A DNA stretch of 64,000 nt from Sphingomonas sp. SUN019 (GCF_024758705.1 NZ_CP096971.1:558001-622000), one strand, 5' to 3'; shown: positions 8,250 through 17,789, counted from the first letter of the stretch. Translations and numbers: made by a program. Notes: generated from the letters alone by a model not told the origin.

Positions 8250-8642
8250 TTAATCGAGCATCATCTCGTTGCCGCCGGATTTCGCGACCATCCGGCCCAT
8301 GGCATTAAGGAGTGCGCCCATCGCGACGGGTTTCTGGATTACGTCGTCGGCACCGGTCTTAAGGCAGCGCTCCCGGAGGTCGGTGGCTGTGTCGGCAGTA
8401 ACGACAATAACCGGTAAGGCACCTTTTGCGTCGGCACGGGCGCGCAGGTGGCGGATCGCGGTCAAGCCATCCATCCCAGGCATGCGTAAGTCCATCAGAA
8501 TGATCGTGTAGTCACCGTCCTCGATCATTTGGAGGCCGGTTTCTGCATCGGGCGCTTCGGCCATGTTTGCGCCAACGACGCGCAGCATGTCCTTCACCAC
8601 CCGTCGATTCATCGCATCGTCCTCGACGAAAAGCACTTCCAT
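8250..8642 (-). CDS. Single-domain response regulator (CheY-like)
   Basis: A 130-residue receiver domain without an output domain. It has the acidic pair at residues 8-9, the phosphoacceptor Asp51 in LMDLRMPGMDG, and the conserved lysine at about 104 in QKPV. It lies 22 bases after the histidine kinase gene in the same direction, so it is probably the kinase's cognate receiver. With no DNA-binding domain, it must act by protein interaction or as a phosphorelay step. Confidence 0.93.
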   Translation of the reverse strand: MEVLFVEDDAMNRRVVKDMLRVVGANMAEAPDAETGLQMIEDGDYTIILMDLRMPGMDGLTAIRHLRARADAKGALPVIVVTADTATDLRERCLKTGADDVIQKPVAMGALLNAMGRMVAKSGGNEMMLD

Positions 8643-8664
8643 GACCCTTCCTTTCGCTTTCAGC

Positions 8665-11175
8665 CTAGGCAGCGGACGTAAATAGCCGATTAACCGAGAC
8701 GTCTGGGGTCTCGTCCGCCCGGTAGAAATCCGTCATGGCGGCGAGGAGCTGGACTGCACCAACCGGTTTCAGGACGATCTGACTTGCACCAATCATTGCA
8801 ACGTCGCGCTCGGGGAGGGCTTCGCTCGGCGCGAACAACACCGTCGATGCAATCCCCTTGATCGATGCTGACCCGACAAGGCCGCGTAGCGAATCGAGAG
8901 CGTCCTTTTCTCGGAAGCAGGTCGATTTGCCTTCGACAAGAAGGTGATCGCATCCGCCTATGGATAGAATTTCGAGCGCGCGTTCTGCGCTATCGACGCA
9001 GTCGAAACTGCGCACGCTTCCTTCGAAAACGCTGCGTAATACGCCCTGTGTGATGCCATTAGCCTCCAGCAACAACAGGCGCACGTCGCTGAGAAGCACG
9101 GGAGCATTCTCCAACGCTTGGCCGAGATTGCCTCCCTCCCCGGCAGCTAAGAGCGGAATCCGCAGTTTAAAGGTTGACCCATGGTCGACCGTACTAACGA
9201 CTGACACGTCACCCCCCAGCGCGCGCGCGAGGTTACGGCAGATTGCCAGCCCCAAGCCGGTCCCGCCAAATTGCCGCGTCGTCCCGCCGTCCACCTGATG
9301 GAAAGGTTCGAATATCGCTTCCAGTTGATCGGGCGGGATACCGATGCCGGTGTCGGCAATCGCCAGCTCCAGCATCCCCGTATCGCCACCCGTGCTCGTG
9401 ACAACGGACAACACGACCGTGCCGCTGGGGGTAAACTTGATCGCGTTCGATAGCAGATTGAAGATGATTTGCCGGACGCGAGCACCATCCGACATGATCA
9501 TCTTGGGCGTGCCGCCCAGATCCATAGACAGGCCGAGCCCCTTCCCAATCGCCTGACCCTGCCAAAGCCTCACCGAATCTTCCAGCATCCGGTGAAAGTC
9601 GGTGACTTCACTCACGACCGAGGTCTCGCCGGTCTCCATTTTGGCGACGTCGAGGATGTCGTCGACCAGCACACGCATGGCCTCGCCAGCGCCGTGCACC
9701 ACTTCGACCTGCTCGCGCACTTCAGTATCGATGCGCTTGTTGGTGAGCAGGATTTGCGTCATCCCGAGGATCCCGTTCAACGGGGTCCGAATCTCGTGGC
9801 TGGTCATCGCGAGGAAATCGGTCTTTGCCTTCAGTGCCTTCTCGAGCCGCGTGTTGACGGTTGTCAGCACGTCGTTGGCGTCACGTACCTGGTTACGACT
9901 GCGGCGAATGGACACGTAGCCGAACAGCAGCAAACCAAAAACTATGCCGCCTGCACCAATCAGACCGCTCAGCACGATCGTGCGAAACTCAGATTTTTGC
10001 CGCTCGATAGCGATGTCGCGCTGGAGCTGGCCCTGTTTGAGCTGGGAGATTTTTAGGTTCTGATTTGCGAAATCGAAACGCGCGCCCATCAACTGCGAGC
10101 TGGCGGATGCGGTCAAGTTGCGCGCTTCACTGTCGAGCCGCTGGAAGGCCTTCAGGTGCGCCAGCGCGCGCTCTTGCTGTCCCAGCTTTTCGAAGACGGC
10201 GGCGCCCAGTTCATGAAATTCCTTGAACGGCAGTTGGGTCGTCTTGAAGTCTGCGTTGGCGAAGGTCTGGCTCAAGAGCGACGCTGCCCGCGGGTATTGC
10301 CCGCGCGCGGCAGCGACTTTGGCCTCCACGCCCAAGATGAACGGCCGCCAGCTCGCGGCTTCGCCGCTGTTTGACAACGCCAGCGCTCGACGAACCGTTT
10401 GCTCGGCCGCCACTGCTTGTCCATTTTCGACCTGTGCAATCGCGATGTTGCCCAGGATCCGCACGGTCAACAGATTGCTTCCGAGCTGCTTCGCAGCGAT
10501 CAGGGCCAAGCGATATTCTCGCTCGGCATCGCCATATCGCCCGAGCTTGCGTAGCACCTCGCCTTGATTGTTATGCGCGCCGAGCGTCAATCCAGGCTCG
10601 CCGCTATAGGTATCGGCAGACTGAAGGTAGTACCGCAGCGCCTTGTTGTAGTCCCCTGAATCCCAATAGATTTGACCAATATCCTGCAGCACGATGGACT
10701 GGCTGCGTGGCACTTTGGCAGCACCGAAGATACGGAACGCGCGCTGATAGTCTTCCAAGGCGCCCATGACATTGCCCTGGATCGCCGAAATGCCACCACG
10801 CGACCGCATCAGATCGCCCTCAAGTTTTGAGTTCTGATCGACGCGAGCAATCGTCGCCAGAGCGGTGGCGACGGTCGTTTTCGCTTCGGCCGCACGGTTG
10901 ACCATGATGAGCGATTCTGCGCGCAGCCATGCTGCCGTTGCTGCGGCGATCTGCGCATCGCGTGAGGCCGGCAGAGCTTTGGCCAGACCGGCCGCGATAT
11001 CGCTCTTCGCCAAAGCCTGCTGGGGATCGCCCATCATCGCCGCTTTGGCTTCGGCTACAGCCTTGTCGAAGGTCGCGTAGGCGCCCTGCCGTGGGGGGTT
11101 CGCGATCGGCTCCGCGCCGACGACAGTCGCGCCGCTAATCAACGCAGCGAGGGCAAATGGGATCAGGTAACGCAT
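8665..11175 (-). CDS. TPR-containing hybrid-type histidine kinase with degenerate receiver
   Basis: An 836-residue membrane sensor kinase. It has a signal peptide, a periplasmic helical TPR-like region (about 30-350), a coiled-coil stretch, one transmembrane helix (about 399-423), a HisKA domain with the phosphoacceptor His at about 460 (SHEIRTPLNG), a HATPase domain (SNAIKF, DTGIGI, GGTGLGL), and a C-terminal receiver-like domain. In that domain the phosphoacceptor position reads LLVEG instead of an Asp-containing motif, while the LKPVG lysine is kept. The start is the ATG preceded by GGGGGA; an in-frame GTG lies six codons upstream. The kinase-receiver pair sits beside the subtilase gene, which may be its target. 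Confidence 0.92.
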   Translation of the reverse strand: MRYLIPFALAALISGATVVGAEPIANPPRQGAYATFDKAVAEAKAAMMGDPQQALAKSDIAAGLAKALPASRDAQIAAATAAWLRAESLIMVNRAAEAKTTVATALATIARVDQNSKLEGDLMRSRGGISAIQGNVMGALEDYQRAFRIFGAAKVPRSQSIVLQDIGQIYWDSGDYNKALRYYLQSADTYSGEPGLTLGAHNNQGEVLRKLGRYGDAEREYRLALIAAKQLGSNLLTVRILGNIAIAQVENGQAVAAEQTVRRALALSNSGEAASWRPFILGVEAKVAAARGQYPRAASLLSQTFANADFKTTQLPFKEFHELGAAVFEKLGQQERALAHLKAFQRLDSEARNLTASASSQLMGARFDFANQNLKISQLKQGQLQRDIAIERQKSEFRTIVLSGLIGAGGIVFGLLLFGYVSIRRSRNQVRDANDVLTTVNTRLEKALKAKTDFLAMTSHEIRTPLNGILGMTQILLTNKRIDTEVREQVEVVHGAGEAMRVLVDDILDVAKMETGETSVVSEVTDFHRMLEDSVRLWQGQAIGKGLGLSMDLGGTPKMIMSDGARVRQIIFNLLSNAIKFTPSGTVVLSVVTSTGGDTGMLELAIADTGIGIPPDQLEAIFEPFHQVDGGTTRQFGGTGLGLAICRNLARALGGDVSVVSTVDHGSTFKLRIPLLAAGEGGNLGQALENAPVLLSDVRLLLLEANGITQGVLRSVFEGSVRSFDCVDSAERALEILSIGGCDHLLVEGKSTCFREKDALDSLRGLVGSASIKGIASTVLFAPSEALPERDVAMIGASQIVLKPVGAVQLLAAMTDFYRADETPDVSVNRLFTSAA

Positions 11176-11270
11176 AATAATCCCCCGGTTCACGAACGGG
11201 TTATCGCAAATGCGTTAAAAGTCTCTTCGATCGATCGACATGACCGTCCACCCTCGTTTGAGCGTGAGCG

Positions 11271-14204
11271 TTAAAGCGCCAGTCGGAAGCCCGCGCCAGC
11301 CATTACCGCAGGTGCGAGTTCGGTCGTCGGTCCTTTTAGGGTCGCCTGACCGAACAGTCGCACCTCGGCTGCGCCGTCCATCACCGCCATGCCGTAAGTG
11401 GCTTCACCGATGAACTGGCGCTCGGGCGAAACGAGATCAATCCTCTGTGTCACCGGGCCAAGCTCGCCGGTTTGCCGGTTTACGACCTTCACCGCGGTGA
11501 AATCGATTGCTCCGCTTTCCATATGCATCGGCTGCGACACCGTGAACCGAATGCTATCGTTGCGGTTCAAGATTTTGCGCTTGGTGCCCGACACCTGGAA
11601 GGCGCTGCTGATCAGCCCGCCGCTCGACACTGCGAGGCTCTGCCGTGCGCTGTCACCTGAATTCGTCCGCGCCATCATGCCGGTCGCCGTCAGCAACAGC
11701 GTCGGGGTGAGGCGAACTTCCGCGCCGAGACTGGCGCCTTCGGTGATCGATCCGTCGCGAAGGTCGGCCGGGTCGATCGACTGCGTACCCAGAAGCGCGC
11801 TGCCTTCCTCCAACCGGGTGTACGTTCCCGTCAGCTGCACGGCGTAAGACATAGTGTAGCTGACGGAGAAGGTTTGCGCCGATGCCTGATATGGCGCGAT
11901 CGATCCGAAATCGATGCGGTCGGGAATCGACATCTGACGGACGTCACGCACCAGCTTACGCTGCGAGAACCCGCTAGAAACCTTCACGCGGTCTCCGATA
12001 CTGATCGCGACCTGGCCATAGCCGCCGCCCGACGCGAACCCGAGCAGCGGATTGGAGCCGCCGGTGTAAGGATTGTAGTCTGACGCAATCCCGGTCCCGT
12101 TCAGACTGCCAAGCACGATGGCACCGTCACCTTCGCCCATCGTGAAACTAGCTCGGCCGTCGGGTACGGAAAACCGTACCGCGGACTGATAGGGTACGTT
12201 TGGCTGCCGGAATCCGACCTGCGGGGTTCGCGGCGCGATCGCCATCGAATAATTCAGGCCGCCCGAGGTTTGCACTGGCGAAGAGAAACTGAGCGCCCCG
12301 ACGAAACCGGGGCCGGCCTGACCGGCTTTGCCACCCGCGCCGATCCAGGCAATGAACCGGCTGTAGATATAAGCCTGTAGCTGCTCCATGGTGCCACCCG
12401 ACGACAGCGCGGTTTGGCCGACCAACTTGCTCGACATCGGAATGGCGAAATCGCGGAAGCTGTTGCCAATGTCTTCGTAGGCATAGAAGAACATCCCAGC
12501 CGCTTCCCATTTGGCGACTTCCTTCGGGTTCCTGATTTTTTTGGCCTGCGTTTCGCTGATTTTGCCGTCCTTATACTCGTACCATTTCAGCCCTTCGAAG
12601 CTGAGCGGTGACAGTGCGGCCGTCACGTCGAGTTCGCCGCGACCGTAGATCGGATCGACCCCCGGCGCGCCAAGATCCTTGGCGGAGCGCAGGATGATGT
12701 CGACGCTCTCCTTCGGATAGTTCGCGAGCCACGGCCACCGGTCGTGCAGCAAGGCGATCGTGCCCGAAACGAGCGGCGCGGCGAAAGAGGTGCCCGATAC
12801 GCGCGTCACGCCGCCCAGGCCGTCGGACACCAAAATCATTTCGCCTGGCGCTACGAGGAAGCGATCCATCAATCGGTTGCCCGCGGAGCACACGCCGTTG
12901 TTCGTCAGGCAAGCGGTGCCGGGGCGGTTCGAAAAGGCGGAGATCGTACCGGTCGGATCGACCGAGCCGACCACGATCAGGTTGGGATTGGTTGCGAAGT
13001 TCCACGCGACATTCTGGGTTTGCGTCGACCCATCGTTACCCGCTGCAATGACGAAGACCGAACTTTTCGTCGCGGCGGCAACCGCGGGATCGGCAAACAC
13101 GTCGTTCCAGCCCTGGTTCAGCGTCGAACCCGGTACGCCCAGCGACATGTTGATAATACTCGCGTTGTTCTGCGCCAGCATCAGCACACCGTTGCGCACA
13201 TCGTCCCAGTTCGCCGTTCCGCTCGAGTCGAACGGATTATACGCAACGACCGACGCCATCGGCGCGATGCCCATGACGCCTCGGCCGTCGTGCGCCGCGA
13301 TCATCAGGCTGGCCACGGCGGAGCCGTGTCCATTGGTGAAGTTCGAAATCCCGTTATAGCGGGTGATGTTTTTCGTGCCGTCCCCGGTTACCGTAAAGTC
13401 GAGCAATCCGATGATGCTGCGTTTTCCTTCGCCGATGGTCGCCGTGATCGATGGCGACCAATTCACCTCGGTCATCCAGTGATCGACCTGATCCATGCCC
13501 GAAAAGTTCATCAGGCCGTCATACCAGTCGAGGAAGAACTGCTGACGGAGGCCGGGCGATAGGGTGGCCAAGGTCTCAGGGCGCGACAGGTCGATGCCAT
13601 ATCGCGCGAGCAAAGGATTACTGAAGCCGGCTGCGAACGACAGACCCGTGCGTGCCTGGACCGCTGGACCATAGATTTGCTGCGACTGGGTGATCATCGT
13701 GTTCAGGGAACCGGCAAGCGCTTGATACTCGGCGGGGGCCTGATCGAACGTGCGAATGTTCGCCCATGCCGTGAGGGTCGTCTTGCTCCCGACGCTGAAG
13801 CTATCCCAGAATGTGCGGATATTGCCAATCAGGGGATCGAGTTCGCCTTCAGCGGGAGCAAGGCCTCCCCAGAAAGTGCGGATGTTGCCGATGTAAGGGT
13901 TCAGTTCCCCGCTAAACGTGCGGATATTGCCGATATAGGGGGTCAGGTCGCCGTTGAATGTCCGGATGTTGCCGATCAGGGGATCGATGTCGCCCTGGAA
14001 CGTGCGGATGTTTGCGAGCGGGTTCACCGCCCCACCCAGTGCGACGATCGGTCGAGCTACTGGTGTAGCGGGAACAGACGCAGGTGTTGACGCGGGAGTC
14101 GGCGATGCCGTTGTCTGGGCGCCGACAGAGAACGGCGCGAGCGCCGCAACGAGTGCGGTGATAGCGCCGCCGAGCAATTTATTGCTTCGGAAAGATGCAG
14201 TCAT
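11271..14204 (-). CDS. Subtilase (S8) autotransporter-like protein with NIRTF repeats
   Basis: A 977-residue secreted serine protease. It has a signal peptide ending near residue 29 (SVGAQ), a Pro/Thr/Ala linker, six NIRTF repeats (65-153), a subtilisin domain with Asp269 (LLDF), His293 (NGHGSA) and Ser473 (GTSFAAP), and a long C-terminal region rich in alternating beta-strand sequence that looks like an outer-membrane barrel. The last residues are LAL rather than the usual terminal aromatic. All three catalytic residues are present. The ATG follows GAGGGGTAAGAA. It is likely displayed on, or released from, the cell surface. The substrate and the role of the repeats are unknown. Confidence 0.87.
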   Translation of the reverse strand: MTASFRSNKLLGGAITALVAALAPFSVGAQTTASPTPASTPASVPATPVARPIVALGGAVNPLANIRTFQGDIDPLIGNIRTFNGDLTPYIGNIRTFSGELNPYIGNIRTFWGGLAPAEGELDPLIGNIRTFWDSFSVGSKTTLTAWANIRTFDQAPAEYQALAGSLNTMITQSQQIYGPAVQARTGLSFAAGFSNPLLARYGIDLSRPETLATLSPGLRQQFFLDWYDGLMNFSGMDQVDHWMTEVNWSPSITATIGEGKRSIIGLLDFTVTGDGTKNITRYNGISNFTNGHGSAVASLMIAAHDGRGVMGIAPMASVVAYNPFDSSGTANWDDVRNGVLMLAQNNASIINMSLGVPGSTLNQGWNDVFADPAVAAATKSSVFVIAAGNDGSTQTQNVAWNFATNPNLIVVGSVDPTGTISAFSNRPGTACLTNNGVCSAGNRLMDRFLVAPGEMILVSDGLGGVTRVSGTSFAAPLVSGTIALLHDRWPWLANYPKESVDIILRSAKDLGAPGVDPIYGRGELDVTAALSPLSFEGLKWYEYKDGKISETQAKKIRNPKEVAKWEAAGMFFYAYEDIGNSFRDFAIPMSSKLVGQTALSSGGTMEQLQAYIYSRFIAWIGAGGKAGQAGPGFVGALSFSSPVQTSGGLNYSMAIAPRTPQVGFRQPNVPYQSAVRFSVPDGRASFTMGEGDGAIVLGSLNGTGIASDYNPYTGGSNPLLGFASGGGYGQVAISIGDRVKVSSGFSQRKLVRDVRQMSIPDRIDFGSIAPYQASAQTFSVSYTMSYAVQLTGTYTRLEEGSALLGTQSIDPADLRDGSITEGASLGAEVRLTPTLLLTATGMMARTNSGDSARQSLAVSSGGLISSAFQVSGTKRKILNRNDSIRFTVSQPMHMESGAIDFTAVKVVNRQTGELGPVTQRIDLVSPERQFIGEATYGMAVMDGAAEVRLFGQATLKGPTTELAPAVMAGAGFRLAL
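13736..14024 (-). repeat. Array of six NIRTF repeats within the subtilase gene
   Basis: Six copies of the pentapeptide NIRTF begin at residues 65, 79, 93, 107, 128 and 149. Spacings are 14, 14, 14, 21 and 21 residues, all multiples of seven. The core unit is roughly I-G-N-I-R-T-F-x-G-x-L-x-P-Y. At the DNA level the units are 42 or 63 bases and still similar, so duplication looks recent or constrained. Confidence 0.9.
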
Positions 14205-14450
14205 TTCTTACCCCTCGAGACGGCCCTGTCCCATCTCAAGTGAGTCGCTTACGACGCTATTCCTATGCGAGCTGCCAACAGGGAGCGTTAAATTCATGTT
14301 CAGTCTGTTATTCTGCGAGAGAATTTCGGGAGATAGGGTCGATCAACGGCGAGCCGGAAGCCTGTTAGCTGGTCGGATGGAGGCAGACGATCGCGCTTCG
14401 ACGACTATCGCGTCTACTAATACATTTATCGAGCACGCCGGCGAAGGTTC

Positions 14451-15872
14451 TTAAGAAGCGGCTTGCCAGGAATCGATCGTCGGATTGGAATTTTCGAGCC
14501 TGTCGAGACGCTCTGTGTCGCCAAGAAATTTGATGAGCGTGGTTATCGGCACAGGCGGCGAAATGAGATACCCCTGCAGCATATCGCATCCCATAATCCG
14601 CAGTAACGAGAGGGCTATGGGGTCGTCGACACCTTCCGCTGTCACTTCCATCTCGAGCGCATGCGCCAGGTCGATCGACGATCTCACCAATAAGGGATCG
14701 CGGTGACTTTCGGTCAAACCGCTGATGAAAAGCCGATCGATCTTCAACTCGTCAGCAGGAAGCTGTTTTAGATAGGCAAGGGACGACAGTCCCGAACCGT
14801 AGTCGTCGATCGCAATCCGGATGTTCGCCTCGCTGAACGCTGCGAGGTTGGCCAAAGCGGCATCCGGATCGGTAATGACGGCAGTTTCGGTAATCTCGAA
14901 GCCGATACGTCCCAAGGCAGCCCCGACAAGCGTGAGAATACGTTTCGCAAAATCAGCATCAGGGAGCAGTTGCCCTGAGAGATTGACGAAGATTTCAATT
15001 TCGTACCCGGCATTGGCCAACGCTATCTGATCCGCGATTGCGCGTTTGATGACCCATTCCGTGAGGTCGCGGATTGCGCCCGTCTCCTCGGCGACAGCAA
15101 TGAACCGAACCGTGGGCACCTGCCCAAGCGTCGGGCTGAACCAGCGGAGCAGCGCTTCGACCGACGTTACACGATTGGTTCGGGCGTTGAGCTTGGGCTG
15201 ATAGTAAAGCTGCAGTTCGTCATTCATCATGGCGAGCGGCAGAGCGCGCATCAGTTCCAGGTCAGCGAAGCTCTGCTGGGCAAGGATTGCTGCGTCGGCA
15301 AATCGAACTTTTTGATGATCGGCCTGCGCTGCCGACAGGGCTGCTGCCGCCTGATCTAGCAGTTCGTCGCGGATCGAACTGGTACCGGCATCGGCGAAAC
15401 CGATACTGACGACGAGTTCGAACTCATATTCCTCGACCGTGACGCGATGTTCGATCGACGGAAGCGCGAGGCGCAGACTGTCAATCGCGGCGGCGGCTGA
15501 TGATGCTGGGAACGCGAATTCCACGGTCGTGCGTCCGACACGCCCGATCTCGGCTCCGGCGATTGTTTCCGCGATGCGCCTGGCGATAAGGTTGAGCACG
15601 CGGTTGCCCAAACTGTATCCGACACTGCGCCGAAGCGCTGAGAATCGTTCGATTTCGGCGATCGCCACAAAGGTGAGAGAATCTGTCTGGGCCGTTTCCT
15701 GAGCAGCCGGCGAGCCTCGGAGCGCTTCGTAGACACCAGCTGCCGCCTGAGTCGTTTTTGCCGAGACATCCGCTTTGGTCGGCTCGGATGCCGAACCGGT
15801 CATCCCGATGCGACGCGCCACGGCCCGCCTCATCGTTCGGAGTGCGGTGGGCAACTCAAACCGCTTGGTCAC
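14451..15872 (-). CDS. EAL-domain cyclic di-GMP phosphodiesterase with degenerate GGDEF domain
   Basis: A 473-residue protein with no transmembrane segment. The N-terminal half has a GGDEF-like fold (FVAIAEIERFSALR, LGNRVLNLIARRI), but the GGDEF signature is replaced by VGRTTVEF, so cyclase activity is unlikely. The C-terminal EAL domain is intact: VEALLRW with Glu at about 239, NLSGQLL, EITETA, IDDYGSG, LKIDRLFI and AEGVD. It should hydrolyse cyclic di-GMP, with the first half possibly a GTP-sensing module. The PilZ gene on the same element is a possible receiver of the signal. Confidence 0.93.
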   Translation of the reverse strand: MTKRFELPTALRTMRRAVARRIGMTGSASEPTKADVSAKTTQAAAGVYEALRGSPAAQETAQTDSLTFVAIAEIERFSALRRSVGYSLGNRVLNLIARRIAETIAGAEIGRVGRTTVEFAFPASSAAAAIDSLRLALPSIEHRVTVEEYEFELVVSIGFADAGTSSIRDELLDQAAAALSAAQADHQKVRFADAAILAQQSFADLELMRALPLAMMNDELQLYYQPKLNARTNRVTSVEALLRWFSPTLGQVPTVRFIAVAEETGAIRDLTEWVIKRAIADQIALANAGYEIEIFVNLSGQLLPDADFAKRILTLVGAALGRIGFEITETAVITDPDAALANLAAFSEANIRIAIDDYGSGLSSLAYLKQLPADELKIDRLFISGLTESHRDPLLVRSSIDLAHALEMEVTAEGVDDPIALSLLRIMGCDMLQGYLISPPVPITTLIKFLGDTERLDRLENSNPTIDSWQAAS

Positions 15873-15924
15873 AGGCTACCTTTTTCGGCGTATGCCGTCG
15901 TTCTTAACTGAAGCTCACGCATCA

Positions 15925-16275
15925 CTATCGGCGCCGTTCACCGGAACGCCGCTCCTCGCCAACATAGACCGTTGGAATTGGCTGACGGCGGTCGTCATTG
16001 CGACGGTTGTCCCGAACAGGTTCGTCTTTCGCTTTGGTCGACATGACAATCCTTTGTGTGGTCGGCTTTCCCGCTCCGCAGGCGGTCAGAATGCTCATCG
16101 CCCGGTGCATTTCGTTGGCGAGCGCCTCGTCTCCGAGCCGCAAGGCCGCCTGAACATTGTCCAATAAGAACTGCTCCGCTCGATCTCCGTGATCGAGCCT
16201 CGCGCCGCACGCCAAAATCAGATCATCGAGATTTCTAGACACACGGTGCTCCCACGAAAGCCATGCGCCCATCAC
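15925..16275 (-). CDS. Hypothetical small protein with basic tail
   Basis: A frame of about 116 residues with a helical N-terminal part (NLDDLILACGARL, AEQFLLDNVQAAL) and a strongly charged C-terminal tail (RRNDDRRQPIP, EERRSGERRR). No family was recognised. It lies between the integrase and EAL genes on the same strand. A GTG or the next ATG could be the start. The tail alone could be encoded by a shorter frame starting at the internal MSTKAK. Coding is probable because the frame is open and its amino-acid use is normal. Confidence 0.5.
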   Translation of the reverse strand: MMGAWLSWEHRVSRNLDDLILACGARLDHGDRAEQFLLDNVQAALRLGDEALANEMHRAMSILTACGAGKPTTQRIVMSTKAKDEPVRDNRRNDDRRQPIPTVYVGEERRSGERRR

Positions 16276-16325
16276 CTGTCGAATCAGTTAAGGAGGTCGG
16301 GTCGGCGGGAGCTTTTCAGACTGAT

Positions 16326-17594
16326 CTAGCGCAAGATCTTAGCTGCTGTGGGTCGCTTCGGGCGGGATTGTTTCGAGGATGCCGTCGTGCTGGCGAGACG
16401 TTTCACCTCCCGGGTCCAAGCGGCGAGCGCGACCCGCTTCTCGTCGTAGTAATTGTGCCGCTGGTAGACGCCGACAATTCCCGACCGCGATCCGGACAGA
16501 TGATTCAACACGGCTTCGGTCACCTCCAGCCGGACGCCCAACCGCTGCAATCCGGTGGCGACGGTGCGGCGCAGGTCATGCAGTGTCCAATGCGGTACCG
16601 GAACGTCGATCTCGACCTCCAGCGCGGCTCGGATGCGACGCACAGCCTTGCTAAATCCGCTCGGGCTCGCCTCCCAATTTCCCTTTGCGGGTAGCAGCTT
16701 GTCGCTCTTTTCGATCGCGAGTAGCTCCCGAATGATCGCTAACGCCATGGGCGGCAGCGGTACAAGGTGGGTTGCCCCGTTCTTGGCGCGCGCGCCGGGG
16801 ATGGTCCAAAGTTTCGCCGCAAGGTCGAACTCTCCTCTGCCTGCGTCAAATACCTCGTTGCGCCGCTGCCCGGTCAACAAAAGTAGCTTGATGGCTGGAC
16901 CAAACGGCTTCGGTTCGCGCTCAAGTATGCGCCAGAGCGCTCCAACCTCTGTTTCACTGAGCACCCGGTCGCGCGGCTTGGGGGCTGGCGGGCGCCCGGC
17001 ATCGCGACACGGATTAGCGTCAAGATTGTCAAGACGCGGCATCGCCCAGCCATAGAAGGAAGAAAAATACCCTAGCACGTTGCGCGCCATGACCGGGGTG
17101 TCCTCAGCAATCTCGTCGATAAATCGGGTGATCTCGCTGCGCCTGATCTGCTCGGCTGCGCGGTCGCCGAACACCGGCAGGATGTGTCGTTTAAAAACGC
17201 GCTCCACCTCACTGATCCTGCGAAGATTCGCTTTGGCTTTGAGGTAGCTTGGGAACAACGCATTAACTGTCAGGACCGGCGCAACCTTCCGGCGCTGTGG
17301 CAGCGCGGTTACGGGATCGGCACCCATCTCAATGTCGGAAAGGAGTTGGCGCGCTTTCTTGCGCGCTTCGGCCAGGCCGAACCGGGTGGAGAAGCGACCG
17401 AGTGTGATATTGCGATAACGGCCAGCGACGTTCTTGCGCAGCATGAACGTCCGTGTGCCCGAGACGCCGACCCGAATGCGAAGGCCAGGCACGGATTGGT
17501 CGCGAACTTCGACCTGCCCTTGGCGTGGTCGCCGGATCGCCATGATCTTGGCGTCGGTCAGGATCGTTTGCAACGTACCTTGTCCAACAGGCAT
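16326..17594 (-). CDS. int: Tyrosine-type integrase of the element
   Basis: A 422-residue P4-type phage/ICE integrase with an arm-binding N-terminal domain (VPGLRIRVGVSG, RYRNITLGRF, LAEARKKARQLL), a core-binding domain and a C-terminal catalytic domain. Catalytic residues seen: Arg at about 244 (TGQRRNEV), His-x-x-Arg at 339-342 (HDLRR), His at 365 (LNHLSG) and Tyr at 377 (GVYQRHNY). I chose the ATG eight bases after GGAG. It sits about 150 bases from a tRNA-Lys 3' fragment, the expected attachment site, and catalyses integration and excision there. Confidence 0.93.
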   Translation of the reverse strand: MPVGQGTLQTILTDAKIMAIRRPRQGQVEVRDQSVPGLRIRVGVSGTRTFMLRKNVAGRYRNITLGRFSTRFGLAEARKKARQLLSDIEMGADPVTALPQRRKVAPVLTVNALFPSYLKAKANLRRISEVERVFKRHILPVFGDRAAEQIRRSEITRFIDEIAEDTPVMARNVLGYFSSFYGWAMPRLDNLDANPCRDAGRPPAPKPRDRVLSETEVGALWRILEREPKPFGPAIKLLLLTGQRRNEVFDAGRGEFDLAAKLWTIPGARAKNGATHLVPLPPMALAIIRELLAIEKSDKLLPAKGNWEASPSGFSKAVRRIRAALEVEIDVPVPHWTLHDLRRTVATGLQRLGVRLEVTEAVLNHLSGSRSGIVGVYQRHNYYDEKRVALAAWTREVKRLASTTASSKQSRPKRPTAAKILR

Positions 17595-17744
17595 GGCCAT
17601 TTCTCCAATCAGCGGGTCCTGGCTGAATGCGGCTACCGTAGGTAGCAAGTGGCCGGGACGTTCTGAGCAGCTGTTGGAAATTATATCATGTAAGTTGTTG
17701 GGGTTGAACCATAGCAGGATTTCCCTGTTCATGCTTTGTTCGCG

Positions 17745-17789
17745 CTCTTAATCAGCGGGTCCTTGGTTCGAGCCCAAGTGCGTCCACCA
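17745..17789 (+). other. Attachment site: 3' fragment of a tRNA-Lys gene
   Basis: Forty-five bases read as a tRNA from the anticodon loop to CCA: CTCTTAA loop with TCAGC stem arm, variable loop, T arm CTTGG-TTCGAGC-CCAAG, and acceptor TGCGTCC-A-CCA. The sequence just before (TTCGCG) does not pair with the anticodon stem, so the 5' half is missing. Crossover in the anticodon loop is typical of P4-type integrases. The orientation implies that the intact tRNA and other attachment site lie to the left, outside the window. The anticodon would be CTT (Lys). Confidence 0.82.

Noticed and set aside
11176..11193. GTG start of the histidine kinase six codons upstream
   Set aside because: The ATG at 11,175 is preceded by GGGGGA at good spacing and begins the signal peptide directly.
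17745..17789. A complete tRNA at the attachment site
   Set aside because: No D arm, 5' anticodon-stem arm or 5' acceptor precedes it; the upstream bases do not pair, so it is only a 3' fragment.
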